Source of the DNA: Yamagishiella unicocca
Lineage: Eukaryota > Chlorophyta > Chlorophyceae > Chlamydomonadales > Volvocaceae
Direction: 5' to 3'
DNA length: 64,000 bases
NCBI GenBank assembly: GCA_003116995.1
Contig: BDSL01000121.1
Location: forward strand, 62,001 to 126,000
Part shown: positions 11,996 to 23,472 of the stretch, one piece after another
How positions within the stretch are numbered: the first letter of the stretch is position 1
How the letters are laid out: each line of letters begins with the position of its first letter
Translations under genes and position numbers: made by a program
The notes under the pieces: generated by a model
What the model was told of the DNA's origin: nothing
The model's input: the letters and a program-made list of their open reading frames with translations, nothing else
The model's database searches: none

Positions 11996-14900
11996 CTAAA
12001 GCGCGCTCTCCTCGTGCATCCCGTACCTGAGCAACTCGATGGTCAGAGACAGGGTCGAGCCGGGCGGGATCTCGCCAATCTGGAGGTTGCCGTACCCCTG
12101 CGAGTTGCACACGTCGATGTTGCGGCCCGCGGTGGCGGTCAAGGTGGGTGTGACAAACTCGACCTGGGATTCAAACTCGACAGCTACCGGTAATGCGTTC
12201 GGTGTAAGAGACCCGACTTTAAGGAAACATTTTGAATATGACAACTTGTCCTTTGGATGAGTCAGCTTCGTTTGCTTCGGCCGTGGAATGGACCTCCTGG
12301 TTTTGGGGCGGTAGCTTGTGCATTGTGCCCGGCAACTCATGCAGTATTTGCGGCAGCTTTTCCTACTTCGGTGCGGCAGCCCCTTACACTTTGCCTGCCG
12401 CAGTTTTGTCCATTGCAATTACGTATTGGTGCAATGGACCTCCCGTCGGCGGCGCTAGGGTCTCAAAACCCAGAAAACTGCGGCATGTGCGACTTGCCTC
12501 CGTCCGCGCGCAACGCCCATACTCCATTTGCGATTAAAAAAACACTGCATATCCCCACTTGTGGCGAAAAAACAATGTTCATGTCGACGACGGGATGTGC
12601 AGCCAGCCCTCCGCTCTGCTTGCGACGTTTGCGCAGGTCGGCTGTCGCAGCCGCAGATGGTTTCCACCCGAGGAAGAACCGCCTCCCGACACCCCCTCAC
12701 CAGCTCAGGTGGCACCAGGACGCTCCGCAGACCCCCCACCCGCATACCCCGGACACCCTGGGGGCGGCAGCAGCGGCAGCAGGAAAGGTGGCAGGCGTCA
12801 GTTAGGGGCTTGAGGTTTTAAGGTTTTAGCGGTTCCAGACTGGCACACCAATGACAAAGGGTTTTAGGGTTTTAACGACTCCAGACTGGCATTTCATCGC
12901 AAGGCACACCAGCCGCTCCCCCGGCGCTGCTTGCTGGACGGACGCTGCTGATGGGCATAGGACCAGAGCGTGGCATACGGAATACGCTACGCTGAAGGCG
13001 CAGGCTCCAGACGGTATTATGTATTGCATACATATATATTAATTATAAATTATTTGCAATCCTCTTACGGGTAAATATAAAACATCGAAAAGGTACTGAA
13101 GGTAGGCGTTACAGGTAGCATTTGACTTCTCACTTGTATTAATTTGCATTGTAACTTAACTACAAAAGAAAGAAGTCGTAAAGAATACCAACTACGTAAC
13201 AAAAAAAAACCATATGTAATCATGTTTTGTGGACTGAAGGAGCACATGATGGCGCGGCAAGGCTCTCGCCTGTCCCGCGGAGCGGCTGCGCGGGCGGCGA
13301 ATGGCTTACGTAATCGAGGCCAGGGAGGGTGCTGCCCGCCTCTCCGGCGGTCGTCCCCACGTCGAACCCTAGGGGGGTGCCGCCAGTCACACCCATGCCC
13401 TGACGGCTGGTCATGAACCTGAGCGGCCGGGCGGTAGGGGTAGGAGTAGGGTTTAACATGGGCGGCTTGTCATGCCATACTCCTCCCGATGCCCGTCCGC
13501 GCCAGGGGCCCGCTCAGTGCAGTGACGAAGCAGCTGAGCAGCCGGTAGTTTTCGTACGTGCTGGACCAGCTCATGTCCGTGGCCGGACTCTCACCGCCTG
13601 CAGGGATCAACATTACTCCTCCCTCTCGCCACACAGCCGCGCGGGCACATTTGGCACCGTGTATGTGGCACCCGTATAACCGTACGACGCGACCGGCCTT
13701 ACGTGATGCCGCGCCACTTGATGTCGTAGTGTACGGCCACGCGGGCTCCCACTTTGGCCTCCGCTCCGCCGCCCTCCTCGATGTCGAAGTACCTGCGTTG
13801 GTGTGTTGATGTGTGTTTGGGGGAGTGGCGGGAATGGGGAACGAGGAAGCCCGTTCGGTGGGAGGCGTGTGTCAAGTTGTCGCCTGTTTGTGTGTTTGCA
13901 AGCGGACGTCCTCGCTGGCGTGCACCACCAAAAGGGGATGCCCGACAGCCGCATCAAAAGCATTGCTTCGTCAGGTTCAGCTCCAGCTGGCGGTGGTTTG
14001 GCGACCGTACGACATCAGTCAGCACATTAGACAGCCGGAACGAGGGCGGGCATCGTACCTGAGTCCCAAGGGTCCGTCCTTGTACTCCTCCTCGGGGATC
14101 TTCCGCCGCCGACGTGCCAGCTCCTGAGGCGCACGCACACACGGGTGCGGCAGGAGGCGGACGCGGATAAGACCCCAAGGGGACACGCGGCAAGCAATAC
14201 ACACGGCGCTGTCGTTAGCTGGAAGCCGTTTATTTCGCCGGCGCGCCTGCCGTACCTTTTTGTAGTTGAGGGGGTCGCCTGTGCCCAAGGCGCTGGCCGG
14301 CGGCGCCGGCGCGGCACCTTAGGGCCGCAGCACAACGATGCGAACGGTAGGTAGGAGGACGTTGGCAATTGAGGAATTTGCTGGTTGGGGTTTAGCGAAA
14401 ATATGGATGAAGGGGAGGTGAAAGAGGTGTGCCACCCACGGAGCCGTCGCAACTCGGTGTGTACCCTGTTAGCAACGCGTTCGCAGGTTTCCCACACGCG
14501 CTATAGTAGTGATGTACCCAAGTTCACAGGCCATTCAAATGGCTCACTGAAGCCACGCCACTCCGGCGATGGACTGCTATATTTGCGGTTAGAATATATA
14601 TCCAGCGAGTCCGTCGGAGGGCCGCGGGTCCTGGGCGCTTGCCGGCTAATGCAGATCAGAAGGTACGCAGTAGCTGGACGGCAGGAAGGCTTAGTAAGCC
14701 CAACGTGAAAGACATGGGGCCTAACGATACCCCCACACTGCATTTCCCCAAGAAGAGCCCGCCATAGCCGTGTAGCCAGGTAGAGAACACAGCCAGTACT
14801 GATACGCGACGACCACGAGCCTTATCTGGACGTGCCGGGTGACACGATGACGCGATCGCAGCTTTCACCTGCTACAGCCATGCTGATCACGCCAGCAAGC

Positions 14901-15040
14901 ATTCCGCGGCGTGTGGCATCGTCGATTGAAGCGGGCGCGGCAGCAGCAGCAGCTGGGCGCTCAATTGACGATACGGCCAGCAAACCTGCGACGCCGCAAC
15001 CCCATGACGCTGATGATTCATGGGCGCTGCTTATGCGGTA
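11996..15040 (-). CDS. FKBP-type peptidyl-prolyl isomerase, thylakoid lumen
   Basis: Exons on the minus strand: about 15040-14869 (5' end open), 14317-14256, 14123-14059, 13792-13703, 13418-13310, 12757-12701 and 12097-11996. All phases agree; the acceptor at 14318 is AAG, not CAG. The first exon carries RRGMLAGVISMAVA, a twin-arginine lumenal signal ending in AVA. The mature protein has the FKBP core: VAVHYDIKWRGIT, FMTSRQGMGVTGGTP, GMRVGGLRSVLVPPEL, then IPPGSTLSLTIELL. This layout, with the FMTSRQGMGV insertion, resembles the lumenal FKBP16/17 group of plants, which would catalyse proline isomerisation of lumenal proteins; the exact orthologue is not settled. The chloroplast transit peptide exon was not found. 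The final residues run unspliced to TAG at 11996. Confidence 0.82.
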
Positions 15041-15073
15041 GATCAGTAGGCTAAGGAGCTGAGCGCGGCGCAA

Positions 15074-15705
15074 GCAAAGTCAGGGCCTTCCTCGGTGGCT
15101 TACGCGAACGAGGACGCGACGAGGTCGCAGCCGGGTTCGATTTGGATCGCGCCGACTTGAAAGTGGTACACCTCATACTGGGTCGTCGTCAAGGACCGTC
15201 CTATTGCGTAGTGGGGCACCGGCGCTGAGCAGCGAGGTGGTCGCTCGCTTCTGCGCCGCGAAAGTACCCGGAAGCAGACTGAAAAATCGACCCTTGCGAA
15301 ACGGGTAGTTTGGAGTCAACAGTTGTATGCTCAGCGGCCTTCCACAGCTCGTCAAGGCTTGAAGGGATCTGCCGTACATACAGCACAAAACAGCTTGCTT
15401 CCCTATCCAATTTATTACTGACTCTTATCTTGAGCCACATGCGCCCTTGCTGTCTGCTTATGATAGAATGGGACTTCGTTTTCCCTCGAAGAAAACTCGA
15501 AAGCAACTTGCTGTTCCTTACTTGCCACCTATGTAGATTCGTTCACAAATTCCAGCAACGGGTAGCATTTGAGCAATCCTTTTGCAGTGCCCTTGCGGGC
15601 ACCCAAGAAAATCATATGTTGAATTGGAAGAGCCGGGCGGGCGCGGCCTGTGACGTCAGGCGCGCTCCCCTGCACAGCCGGTAGCGGCTGTGAGCCTCAA
15701 GCGTG
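15074..15705. other. Divergent intergenic region between the FKBP and kinase genes
   Basis: It should hold the promoters of both neighbours and probably the first FKBP exon. A minus-strand open frame at 15201-15506 (101 codons, beginning MLSSFLRGKTKSHSI) has ordinary protein-like composition in a locally less GC-rich stretch, but I do not recognise it and see no firm splice link. Confidence 0.35.
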
Positions 15706-18700
15706 ATGGGCCTCTGTGGCAGCCGTCCCACGGGCGCAGAGGGAGGTTCCGCGGCCGCGGACCTACATGGCGCCACGCCAACCGCTGGTGCCCAGGGCAA
15801 CGCCTGGCAGGCACACCCGAAATCATCTCCTGGGGCTGGAACAGATCAGCAGCCGCTGTTGGGCGCAGACGGCGTCGGGCAGGACGCCGGCATGACCATC
15901 ACGCCCGTTCAGGACTTTGCTGAACAAGACGGCCAATCGGCAGACGCTGGCACAGCGCACGCAGGCGGGACTGGAGGCGGTATGACGTCGCGATTCTTGA
16001 AGCGCGTGGCGCAGGGCCAGCAGAACCCACAGCAGCTGCGCCTGGCTCCCGACCCCGCCGGCCTGAACGGACGCAACGCTGGCGGAGCCCCACAGTCCAC
16101 AGGCCTGGGGCCAGCTGCAGCACCCCTAGCGCAGCCACAGGCCGGCGCCAATGGCTCACACCCTCCCGCTGTTGTGGCCGGCCCCAATGGCGTCGTCGTG
16201 GTCGGGACCGCGGTGTCAGCGGGACCCTGGCGGGCCCCAGCTTGCGACTCCGTGGCCCAGACCGACGCCTCCCTGCTCTACCCGCTGCTCCGAGACCCGG
16301 GGCCCACGGTTCCGGTGCGGTGGCGCAAGGGCGAGGGCATCGGCTCCGGCTCGTTTGGGCAGGTGGGGCGGAGGGCCGGGCGAAGGCGGGAGCGAAGGGG
16401 CGGAGGTGCCTGCGGCTGTGGCTGCGGCTGTGGCTGCGGCTGGGACCGAATGCGCGAGATAATCGCAGCAGCAGCGGGCCAGGAGCGAGGACGGGGTTAG
16501 CGAGTACACCGTAGCTACCGTAGAGGTCAGGCGCCAGGTGGTGCTAGGCGCTAGGATGGGGGTCGACAACAGGCACGGGACGAGTGGCGCTGGAGGCCAT
16601 TGCCTTACGAGGTACCGGGCGGAGCGCGGGGCGGCACTGGGCCACACTGGAGGGTTTGAGGGAGGATTGGGACACGGTGGGGCGGGGGGAGGGCACCATA
16701 TGGACCAAGGGGTGGTGAGAGGGCCTCCGCTGGCCCTCCTCCCGGCGTCCCGGCACCTTGCCGTACACTCACGTCGTACCCTCGCGCGTGTCGTACACGT
16801 ACGCGCCCTCCCGCCGCCCCTCCCCGCAGGTCTACCTGGCCCTCAACTGCGACACGGGGGAGCTGCTGGCGGTGAAGGAGGTGCCGGCGGGGCTGGCGGA
16901 CATGGCGACGGCGGCGGCGGGCCCCGGCGGCAACCGTGGCGGCGCCGCCGAGGCTGTGGCTCAGTTGGAGCGCGAGGTGGCTCTGCTGAGTCAGCTGCGG
17001 CACCCCAACATAGTGCGATACGTGGGGACGCAGCGCAGCGGGACGGCCGTCACCAGTGGCGGCGGACCTGGCGGCGGCGCTGCCGGGGCGCCGCTGTACA
17101 TCTTCCTAGGTGTGTGGCAGCAGCAGGGGGGTAAAAATGGACAGGGGGGTAAAAATGGAACAGGGGGGTAAAAATGGAACAGGGGGATAAAAATGGAACA
17201 GGGGGGTAAAAATGGAACAGGGGGGTAAAAATGGAACAGGGGGGTAAAAATGGAAATACATAAGATTATGGGATATATAAGATTATGGTCCGCGAACTCA
17301 CGGCCGACAAACCAAGGGCGATGAAGATGGTGGGGCGGGCGTGTTGTGAGGAAAAAAGGGTAGCGGGAGGGGGGGGGTGAGGTATGAGAGGGTGGCCCGT
17401 TGGGGAGGGGGGGGACGGGTGGCGTGGAAGCGCGTGTGTCCTGAAAATGATGGGGTAAAGGGTTTTAGGGTTTCCGGAAGGCGCTGGCAAGGCCGTTATG
17501 CTGTGTGTTGTTGGGGCCTGGTGGAGGCCACGTCTCCGAAGCCCTATGGACGGGAACCCTAAGACCTCTGGGGGATACGGGAACGAGCGTAACGGGGGGT
17601 ATACGATAAATCCGCGGATCCGCAAACGGGGGCATGACGCGTCCAGCAGGCGGCAGCGGAGCCAGGTAACCGGTCATCAACGACCCGGTCCCCCTCCCTT
17701 ACCTTCTCGTACCTTCCCGCACCCGGGCCGCAGAGTACGTCCCCGGCGGCTCCCTCTCCTCGCAGCTCTCCCGCTTCGGCCCCCTGCCCGAGCCCCTGGT
17801 GGCGCTTTACACCCGCCAGCTGCTGTTGGGGCTGTCGTACCTGCACGCGCAGAGGACGGTGCATCGGGACGTCAAGGTGGGGTCAAGGGAGGGGGCAGGA
17901 GGGGCCGAGGAGGGGGGCAGGAGGGGCCGAGGAGGGGGGCAGGAGGGGCCGAGGAGGGGGGCAGGAGGGGCCGAGGAGGGGGGCAGGAGGGGGGCAGGAG
18001 GGGCCGAGGAGGGGGGCAGGAGGGGCCGGGGGGGTGGGGCAGGAGGGTTGCGAGGAAGACCCGTGGATGCGAGGAAAACCGTTTAGGACAGACGGGCAGG
18101 AGGGGGGGTGCTTTTCCCCCACGTATTCGACGGGCCGCATCCACAGGTTTCCCGATAGGCAACTCAAATTGTGTGGCATGAACTCGCGAAAGTGCGTCCG
18201 AGGACTATTCGCCGGCTAGTTTCGGCCCTCCGCTTCCTATGTCGTGTAACCGGATCTTCTCGCCCCCTCCCCCGCAACACGAACACTCGGGTCCCCCCCA
18301 ACGCCACCAAACACACACACACACACACACACGTATGCCCACATACAAACACAGGGCGCCAACCTGCTGCTTGAGAAGACCGGGGTGCTCAAGCTGGCAG
18401 ACTTTGGGATGGCCAAGCAGCTGATGGAGCAGGTGGGGGGAAGGGGTCGGGCCGCGCCGAGGGAGGGGGAGGGGCGGCAGCAAGGGAGGGATGGGGCGAG
18501 GGGGCCTTGGTCAGAGGAGGGAGTCGCGGGGGGAGGTAGGGGCCCAGCAGCAGACGGAGGCGGAGGCAACCCCTCCTCCCGGGGCCTCGCTGTCGCCCCG
18601 CCTGCCGGGGTGCCTCGCTCCACCACCACACAAAACACCCCCGTTCGGCGCACCGCCAATCTTCACTCCCTCCCTCGCCCCCTCACCTCACCTCACCTCC

Positions 18701-21700
18701 CCCCCCCGCAGGTTTCCTTCACCCGCTCCTTCAAGGGCAGCGCCTACTGGATGGCCCCAGAGGTCATCAAGCAGCAGGGATACGGAGTGCAGGCGGACAT
18801 ATGGTCGGTGGGGTGCACGGTGCTGGAGATGGCGACAGGTGGGCAGGAGCAGCGGGTGCAGGCAGCGGGTGCAGGCAGCGGGTACGGGCAGCGGGTGCAG
18901 GCAGCGGGTGCAGGCAGCGGGTGCAGGCAGCGGGTGCAGGCAGCGGGTGCAGGCAGCGGGTACGGGCAGCGGGTGCAGGCAGCGGGTGCAGGCAGCGGGT
19001 GCAGGCAGCGGGTGCAGGCAGCGGGTGCAGGCAGCGGGTGCAGGCAGCGGGTGCAGGCAGCGGGTGCAGGCAGCGGGTGCAGGCAGCGGGTGCAGGCAGC
19101 GGGTGCAGGCAGCGGGTGCAGGCAGCGGGTGCAGGCAGCGGGTGCAGGCAGCGGGTGCAGGCAGCGGGTGCAGGCAGCGGGTGCAGGCAGCGGGTGCAGG
19201 CAGCGGGTGCAGGCAGCGGGTGCAGGCAGCGGGTGCAGGCAGCGGGTGCAGGCAGCGGGTGCAGGCAGCGGGTGCAGGCAGCGGGTGCAGGCAGCGGATG
19301 CAGGCAGCGGGTACGGGCAGCGGGTGCAGGCAGCGGATGCAGGCAGCGGGTACGGGCAGCGGGTGCAGGCAGCGGGTGCAGGCAGCGGGTGCAGGCAGCG
19401 GGTGCAGGCAGCGGGTGCAGGCAGCGGGTGCAGGCAGCGGGTACGGGCAGCGGGTGCAGGCAGCGGGTGCAGGCAGCGGGTGCAGGCAGCGGGTGCAGGC
19501 AGCGGGTGCAGGCGGGCAAGCGGCGGGGAAACTGCAGGGGAAGACAGGCATTGCGGATGGCAGATGGATGTAGTGGAGGGGAGGGGTGTCAGTCTCGACA
19601 AGTCCTCTCCCACCCCTTCCGACCACGCCGGTCTGCTCCTTACCCCCAGGCAAGCCCCCCTGGAGCCAGTGCACCAGCCAGGTGCAGGCCATCTTCAAGA
19701 TCGCCTCCTCGCCCGACCTGCCAGCAATCCCGGAGCACCTCTCCCCGCAGGCGTCGGAGTTCATATTGCTGTGCCTGCAGGTAGGGTGCCTGGTTCGGGG
19801 ACGGCAGGAGCTCAGATGGTCGTACAGATCAGGAACATTTATGAGCCTTCGCAGCGTTAGCCTAATTCGCCGAAAATGTTTATACATATTATACGAAAGC
19901 ATTTTCGGCGAATTCGGCAAACTTTGCGAATATTTAAGCGCCCTCGCCGGGAGCAGGAGGAGTTGGGCCCCGCCTTCCATCACCGCACGCAACCACACCG
20001 GGGGGCCCGCCGACGTCCCACCAGATGTTAGGGCCCGGGCGCTGGCCCAAGCCAAATACCTTGGGCCAGCGCCCGTTGGCTTGGGCCAGCGCCCCGGCCC
20101 AAACATACGGTGGGACGTCGGTGGGCCCCGGCTGGGTCCCCTGGTGTGGTTGTGTGTGGTGACACAATGCGGCGCCAAACTCCTCCTGCTCCCGGCGAGG
20201 GCGCCAAAACCCTATATATCCCAGCCAGCCCAAACACAAGCGCGCGGGTACTGAATTGTTGTTATGCCAACGCCGATTCCCTCCCCGCAATCCTACGATC
20301 CGCCGCCCCCATCTGACGCTTCCTGTTTCCTCTGACTGTCCTGCTCACGGGTTTCCACTCTTCCGCCCTCGTCGCCGTCCCCGCACCACCACCGCCCCCA
20401 CAGCGCGACCCGTCCGGCCGCCCCACCGCCGACGAGCTCCTCCGCCACCCCTTCGTCACCTCCCCGCTTTCCCGCATCCCCCTGCCGCCGGCGCTAGCCG
20501 ACCCGCTCAGTGGACTGTACGAATCGTCGACGGCGCTGCGTGGGACGAGCTCCATCAGCGGCGCCGTACGTGCCAGCGGCAGCATGACGCTTCTGGGCCC
20601 AGGCGCCGCCAACGCCAACGCCGGCCAAGCCGGCAGCGTCGGCAGCAGCCTAGCCTTGACAATGGGTCTGACGCCTCTACGGCTGGGTCATGGCCAGAGT
20701 ACTGCCGCCGCCAACGCCGGCCGGACCACCAGCGTCGCCTCGACGCCGGCGGCGGGCGCCGCCGGCGCGTGGAACCCCTTCGGGGGCCTTATGCTCAGCC
20801 CGGCGGCGGCCGCCGCTGCCGCGGCGGCCGCCGCGGCGGCCGCAGGCGCCGCGGCTGTGAACACACCGCAGGCGACCGCTGCCAGCGCCGCTGGCGGGGG
20901 GCCCGGCAGTGCGTTCGCGATGACGCTGCAGGGACAGTACGGCGCCGGCGGCGCCGCCAGCAGCGGTGCAGATGGCGGCGGGGGTCTGAGCCAGGACCAC
21001 CTGGCGGCCCTGGTGCTGGGGAACAGCGTGCACATCAGCAAGGCGGCGAGGGCGGCGCAGGCGATGGCGGCGGATGAGGACAGGTAGGCGGGGAGGGTAC
21101 GAGAGGAACTTCGTGGGTCAGCACTGAAACGTTAATCCGATCATATGGAATGTTTGTCACACATCATGTAGGGGGGGAGGAGGAAAGGTGGCGGGAACTT
21201 CGGGTTTTAGGGTTTTAGGGTTCAAGCATCAACTCACTTTGCAAGAGCCTTGGCAGCGGTCAAGGTGCGGGCTCCAACGCGCTCGATGCAGTTCACGGAT
21301 GCGGCCGACTGTTACCCAGCGGACAACGTCGCGTCTCGCTGGTTCCACGCTCCTCTCTCACCGGAGCCGCCATGTCTACCGCCACCGGCTTCGCCGTGCC
21401 CTGATCAGCACATCCCCCGCTCCTCTGTCGCCCGCTGATCAGCACACCCCCCGCTCCTCTGTCGCCCGCTGATCAGCACACACCCCGCTCCTCCGTCTCC
21501 CGCTGTTGGTTTTCTTGTGGCTGCTCCAGGGAGGCGGATGACGACACGCATATCGACTTCACCACCCAGCCGCAGCAATTCCGGGTTCGCGGCTTGTTGA
21601 CGCTGCCGCCGCTGAAGATGCTGCACGCACAGCAGCTGCCGCCGCTGATGGTGCTGACGCAGACGTTGCGCCAGGATCCCTACGGCGCAGCGGAGACAGC

Positions 21701-21770
21701 CGGAGGCGGCGGCGGCGCCGGCCAGGGCGACCCGGCGGGCGGCGGCATGACCCATGGGTCGCTGCGGTAA
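15706..21770 (+). CDS. MAPKKK-type (MEKK/ANP-like) serine/threonine protein kinase
   Basis: Eight exons: 15706-16362, 16830-17109, 17734-17876, 18355-18432, 18712-18838, 19650-19780, 20404-21083 and 21530-21770. All phases close and give 778 residues. The kinase core starts near residue 205: Gly loop [16 protein letters not shown] lysine, LEREVALL (alpha-C Glu), [19 protein letters not shown], and [14 protein letters not shown] typical of MAPKKKs, then [17 protein letters not shown]. The tail is rich in Ala, Gly and Ser and probably disordered. The ATG at 15706 gives MGLCGSRP, which fits an N-myristoylation site with a palmitoylatable Cys4, so membrane attachment is likely. It would phosphorylate MAPKKs. 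The introns carry several tandem arrays and a foldback element. No catalytic residue is missing. Confidence 0.92.
17110..17262. repeat. 19-bp tandem array in kinase intron 2
   Basis: About eight copies of a 19-bp unit (caggggggtaaaaatggaa) start just after the donor at 17109. Non-coding in the spliced model. Confidence 0.85.
17885..18050. repeat. 22-bp G-rich tandem array in kinase intron 3
   Basis: About seven copies of a 22-bp unit (ggggccgaggaggggggcag plus ga). The purine strand has many runs of four to six G, enough for G-quadruplexes in DNA or pre-mRNA. Confidence 0.85.
18845..19515. repeat. 13-bp minisatellite in kinase intron 5
   Basis: About 51 copies of the 13-bp unit ggcagcgggtgca, with scattered variants (ggtacgg, ggatgca). 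It sits between the exon ending in VLEMATG and the exon starting KPPWSQ, so it must be spliced out. Because 13 is not a multiple of 3, one unit read three ways gives the same 13-residue peptide repeat in every frame; all six frames are open. Confidence 0.95.
19864..19914. repeat. Perfect 15-bp inverted repeat in kinase intron 6
   Basis: aattcgccgaaaatg at 19864-19878 and its exact complement at 19900-19914 flank a 21-bp AT-rich loop. It could be a small MITE remnant or an RNA hairpin. Confidence 0.7.
19938..20204. mobile_element. Foldback (long inverted repeat) element in kinase intron 6
   Basis: The ends are gcgccctcgccgggagcagg and its complement. Inside, matching arms include cgacgtcccacc/ggtgggacgtcg, ccacacc/ggtgtgg, and gggccagcgccc repeated near the centre. 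The arms span about 110 bp each. No coding capacity and no clear target-site duplication. Confidence 0.75.
21202..21220 (+). repeat. Interstitial TTTTAGGG telomere-type units
   Basis: gggttttagggttttaggg lies in the last kinase intron. Similar short runs occur at about 12858-12874 and 17458-17473. TTTTAGGG is the Chlamydomonas telomere unit. Confidence 0.6.
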
Positions 21771-23472
21771 CGGTTGTTGCGGCGCGGACGGGCCCGCGCC
21801 GCGGACTTCCGAACATCGTCCAGCGTCGCAGCTGCTGCTGGTGCGGCGGCCTTGCGGAGGCAGTTGGTTGGTTGGCTGGTGGTCTGGCGTCACGGCCTGC
21901 GGCCACCAGTACATCGTTCGCGCGTCCAGACGCACCGCGCCGCGCACTCCCGGGGCTGGCAAAGGAGGCGAGGGCTTCGGCGCGTTGCCAACTGTCTTAT
22001 GAGGCGCGTTAGCCATGGCAGGGTGCCGAGGCGTAAGGCAGGATGACGTCATATCGTGTTGTGGGCGTGCTATGAAGCCGAACAAATGAGGATTAACAGC
22101 GGTTCCTGGCTTTCATGGCAGCATACGCGATAAGGCCATGCGCAGCTGGGTGGTACGTAGGTGGCAGAGGACGGTATTGAAGGGTCGTGACGGCAGTTTG
22201 GATCGTAGTTCTGGTGGGGACTGGGTTTCTGTGTTTTGGGGGCATTGTGTCGCGGAGCATGCAGTTTGGACAGCTGCAGGGGCAGCAGCAGCGACGGCAT
22301 GGAGAGGGCTGGAGAGGGCGCCACGGTGCGCCGCATTATGGCAAAATGGTAGTATGCCGGTTCTGGCGCAGGCAGCTCTTATAGGAATTCTCCCAACTAG
22401 AAACATTTGATAAGGACAAGGACGCATTTGTGCTCCAGACCTCAACCCCTGAGCTTCCCGATTGGCCCCTCGGCCGACTGTCAACTCCCACAGGACTCGA
22501 ACTCTTACTGCGAACCCAGCCCCCTCCTCCCACCTGGTCTCGGACCCCCACCTTTCGCTGATCCCAAAGGCTTCTGAGATACCACCGTGATGGGCCCAGT
22601 GTACAATGCCAGGGAAAAGGTTGTATATCCGCGCCCCCCAATTATCAATCATAACTCGGGGATGACTCCGGGATAACCAGGGGAAAACTCAAGGAAATCC
22701 AGCGCTAAAGCAGAGGTGCCTCGCTTCCGGATTTAGAATGGTCAGACATTTATCAGGGACGGTAAAAATTCTTCAGGGCGGTTCAGGGCACTGTAGATCT
22801 CTGATCTAGTGCGTCTGGGGCCGTACCTTTTTGTGTACGCATCATACATGGGGACGTGCTCTTCAGCACGCCAAACACCATCCATCGGCCTGGGGTCGCA
22901 GCGGCACGGGCAGGCAATATCCCCCGGCGCTGATGGCATCTTAGCGGAACTATATAGCAGATACCGCAGCATTTTTGCTCCTCTACTCGCAGCAGTCTTT
23001 CTGCGGATCAGGCGGCTCAGTGGCGCCGATAAAGTGTCAACCTGCAATCGCAAGCCGGCCAGTCAGGCCCCAATGGTACCAGAGGCTCCGGGGGCAAACT
23101 TGGTCTGGGCAGGGTTGTGCATCCACGCACGCACGAGGGAGGGGGATGGGGGCGGGCACCCAAAAGGCATGGGAGCGGGGCACCTTGCCCTGACTCATCT
23201 ACCTGCACACATCTAGCATACCCGCACGCTCAAGCTCGCTGCGCGGTGCCTGCAATATTTGCCTTGCTGTGCGCAGGGTTGGTGTGCTGAAGGGCAGGGG
23301 AGGGGAAAGACGGATTGTACGACTCAGGCGTTCAAGAGGGGCGCGGAATGGCGTGAGTCCAAAGCAGCTTGATTCAGTCTTGAAGTATTACTACGGGTTG
23401 AATTTTGCATTAGCAACCTTAGCCCTGCTTGCTTTCGCGACGGGACAGCCGCGACCGTCCAGACTCTGCAGG
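21771..23472. other. Intergenic region, nothing recognised
   Basis: It should hold the 3' UTR of the kinase gene and the promoter of the nuclease-kinase gene. No domain, RNA gene or repeat family was recognised on either strand. Confidence 0.45.

Noticed and set aside
18688..20178. Long open frames on both strands (250-496 codons) around the minisatellite
   Set aside because: They are the 13-bp repeat read in different frames; the flanking kinase exons phase perfectly only if the array is intronic.
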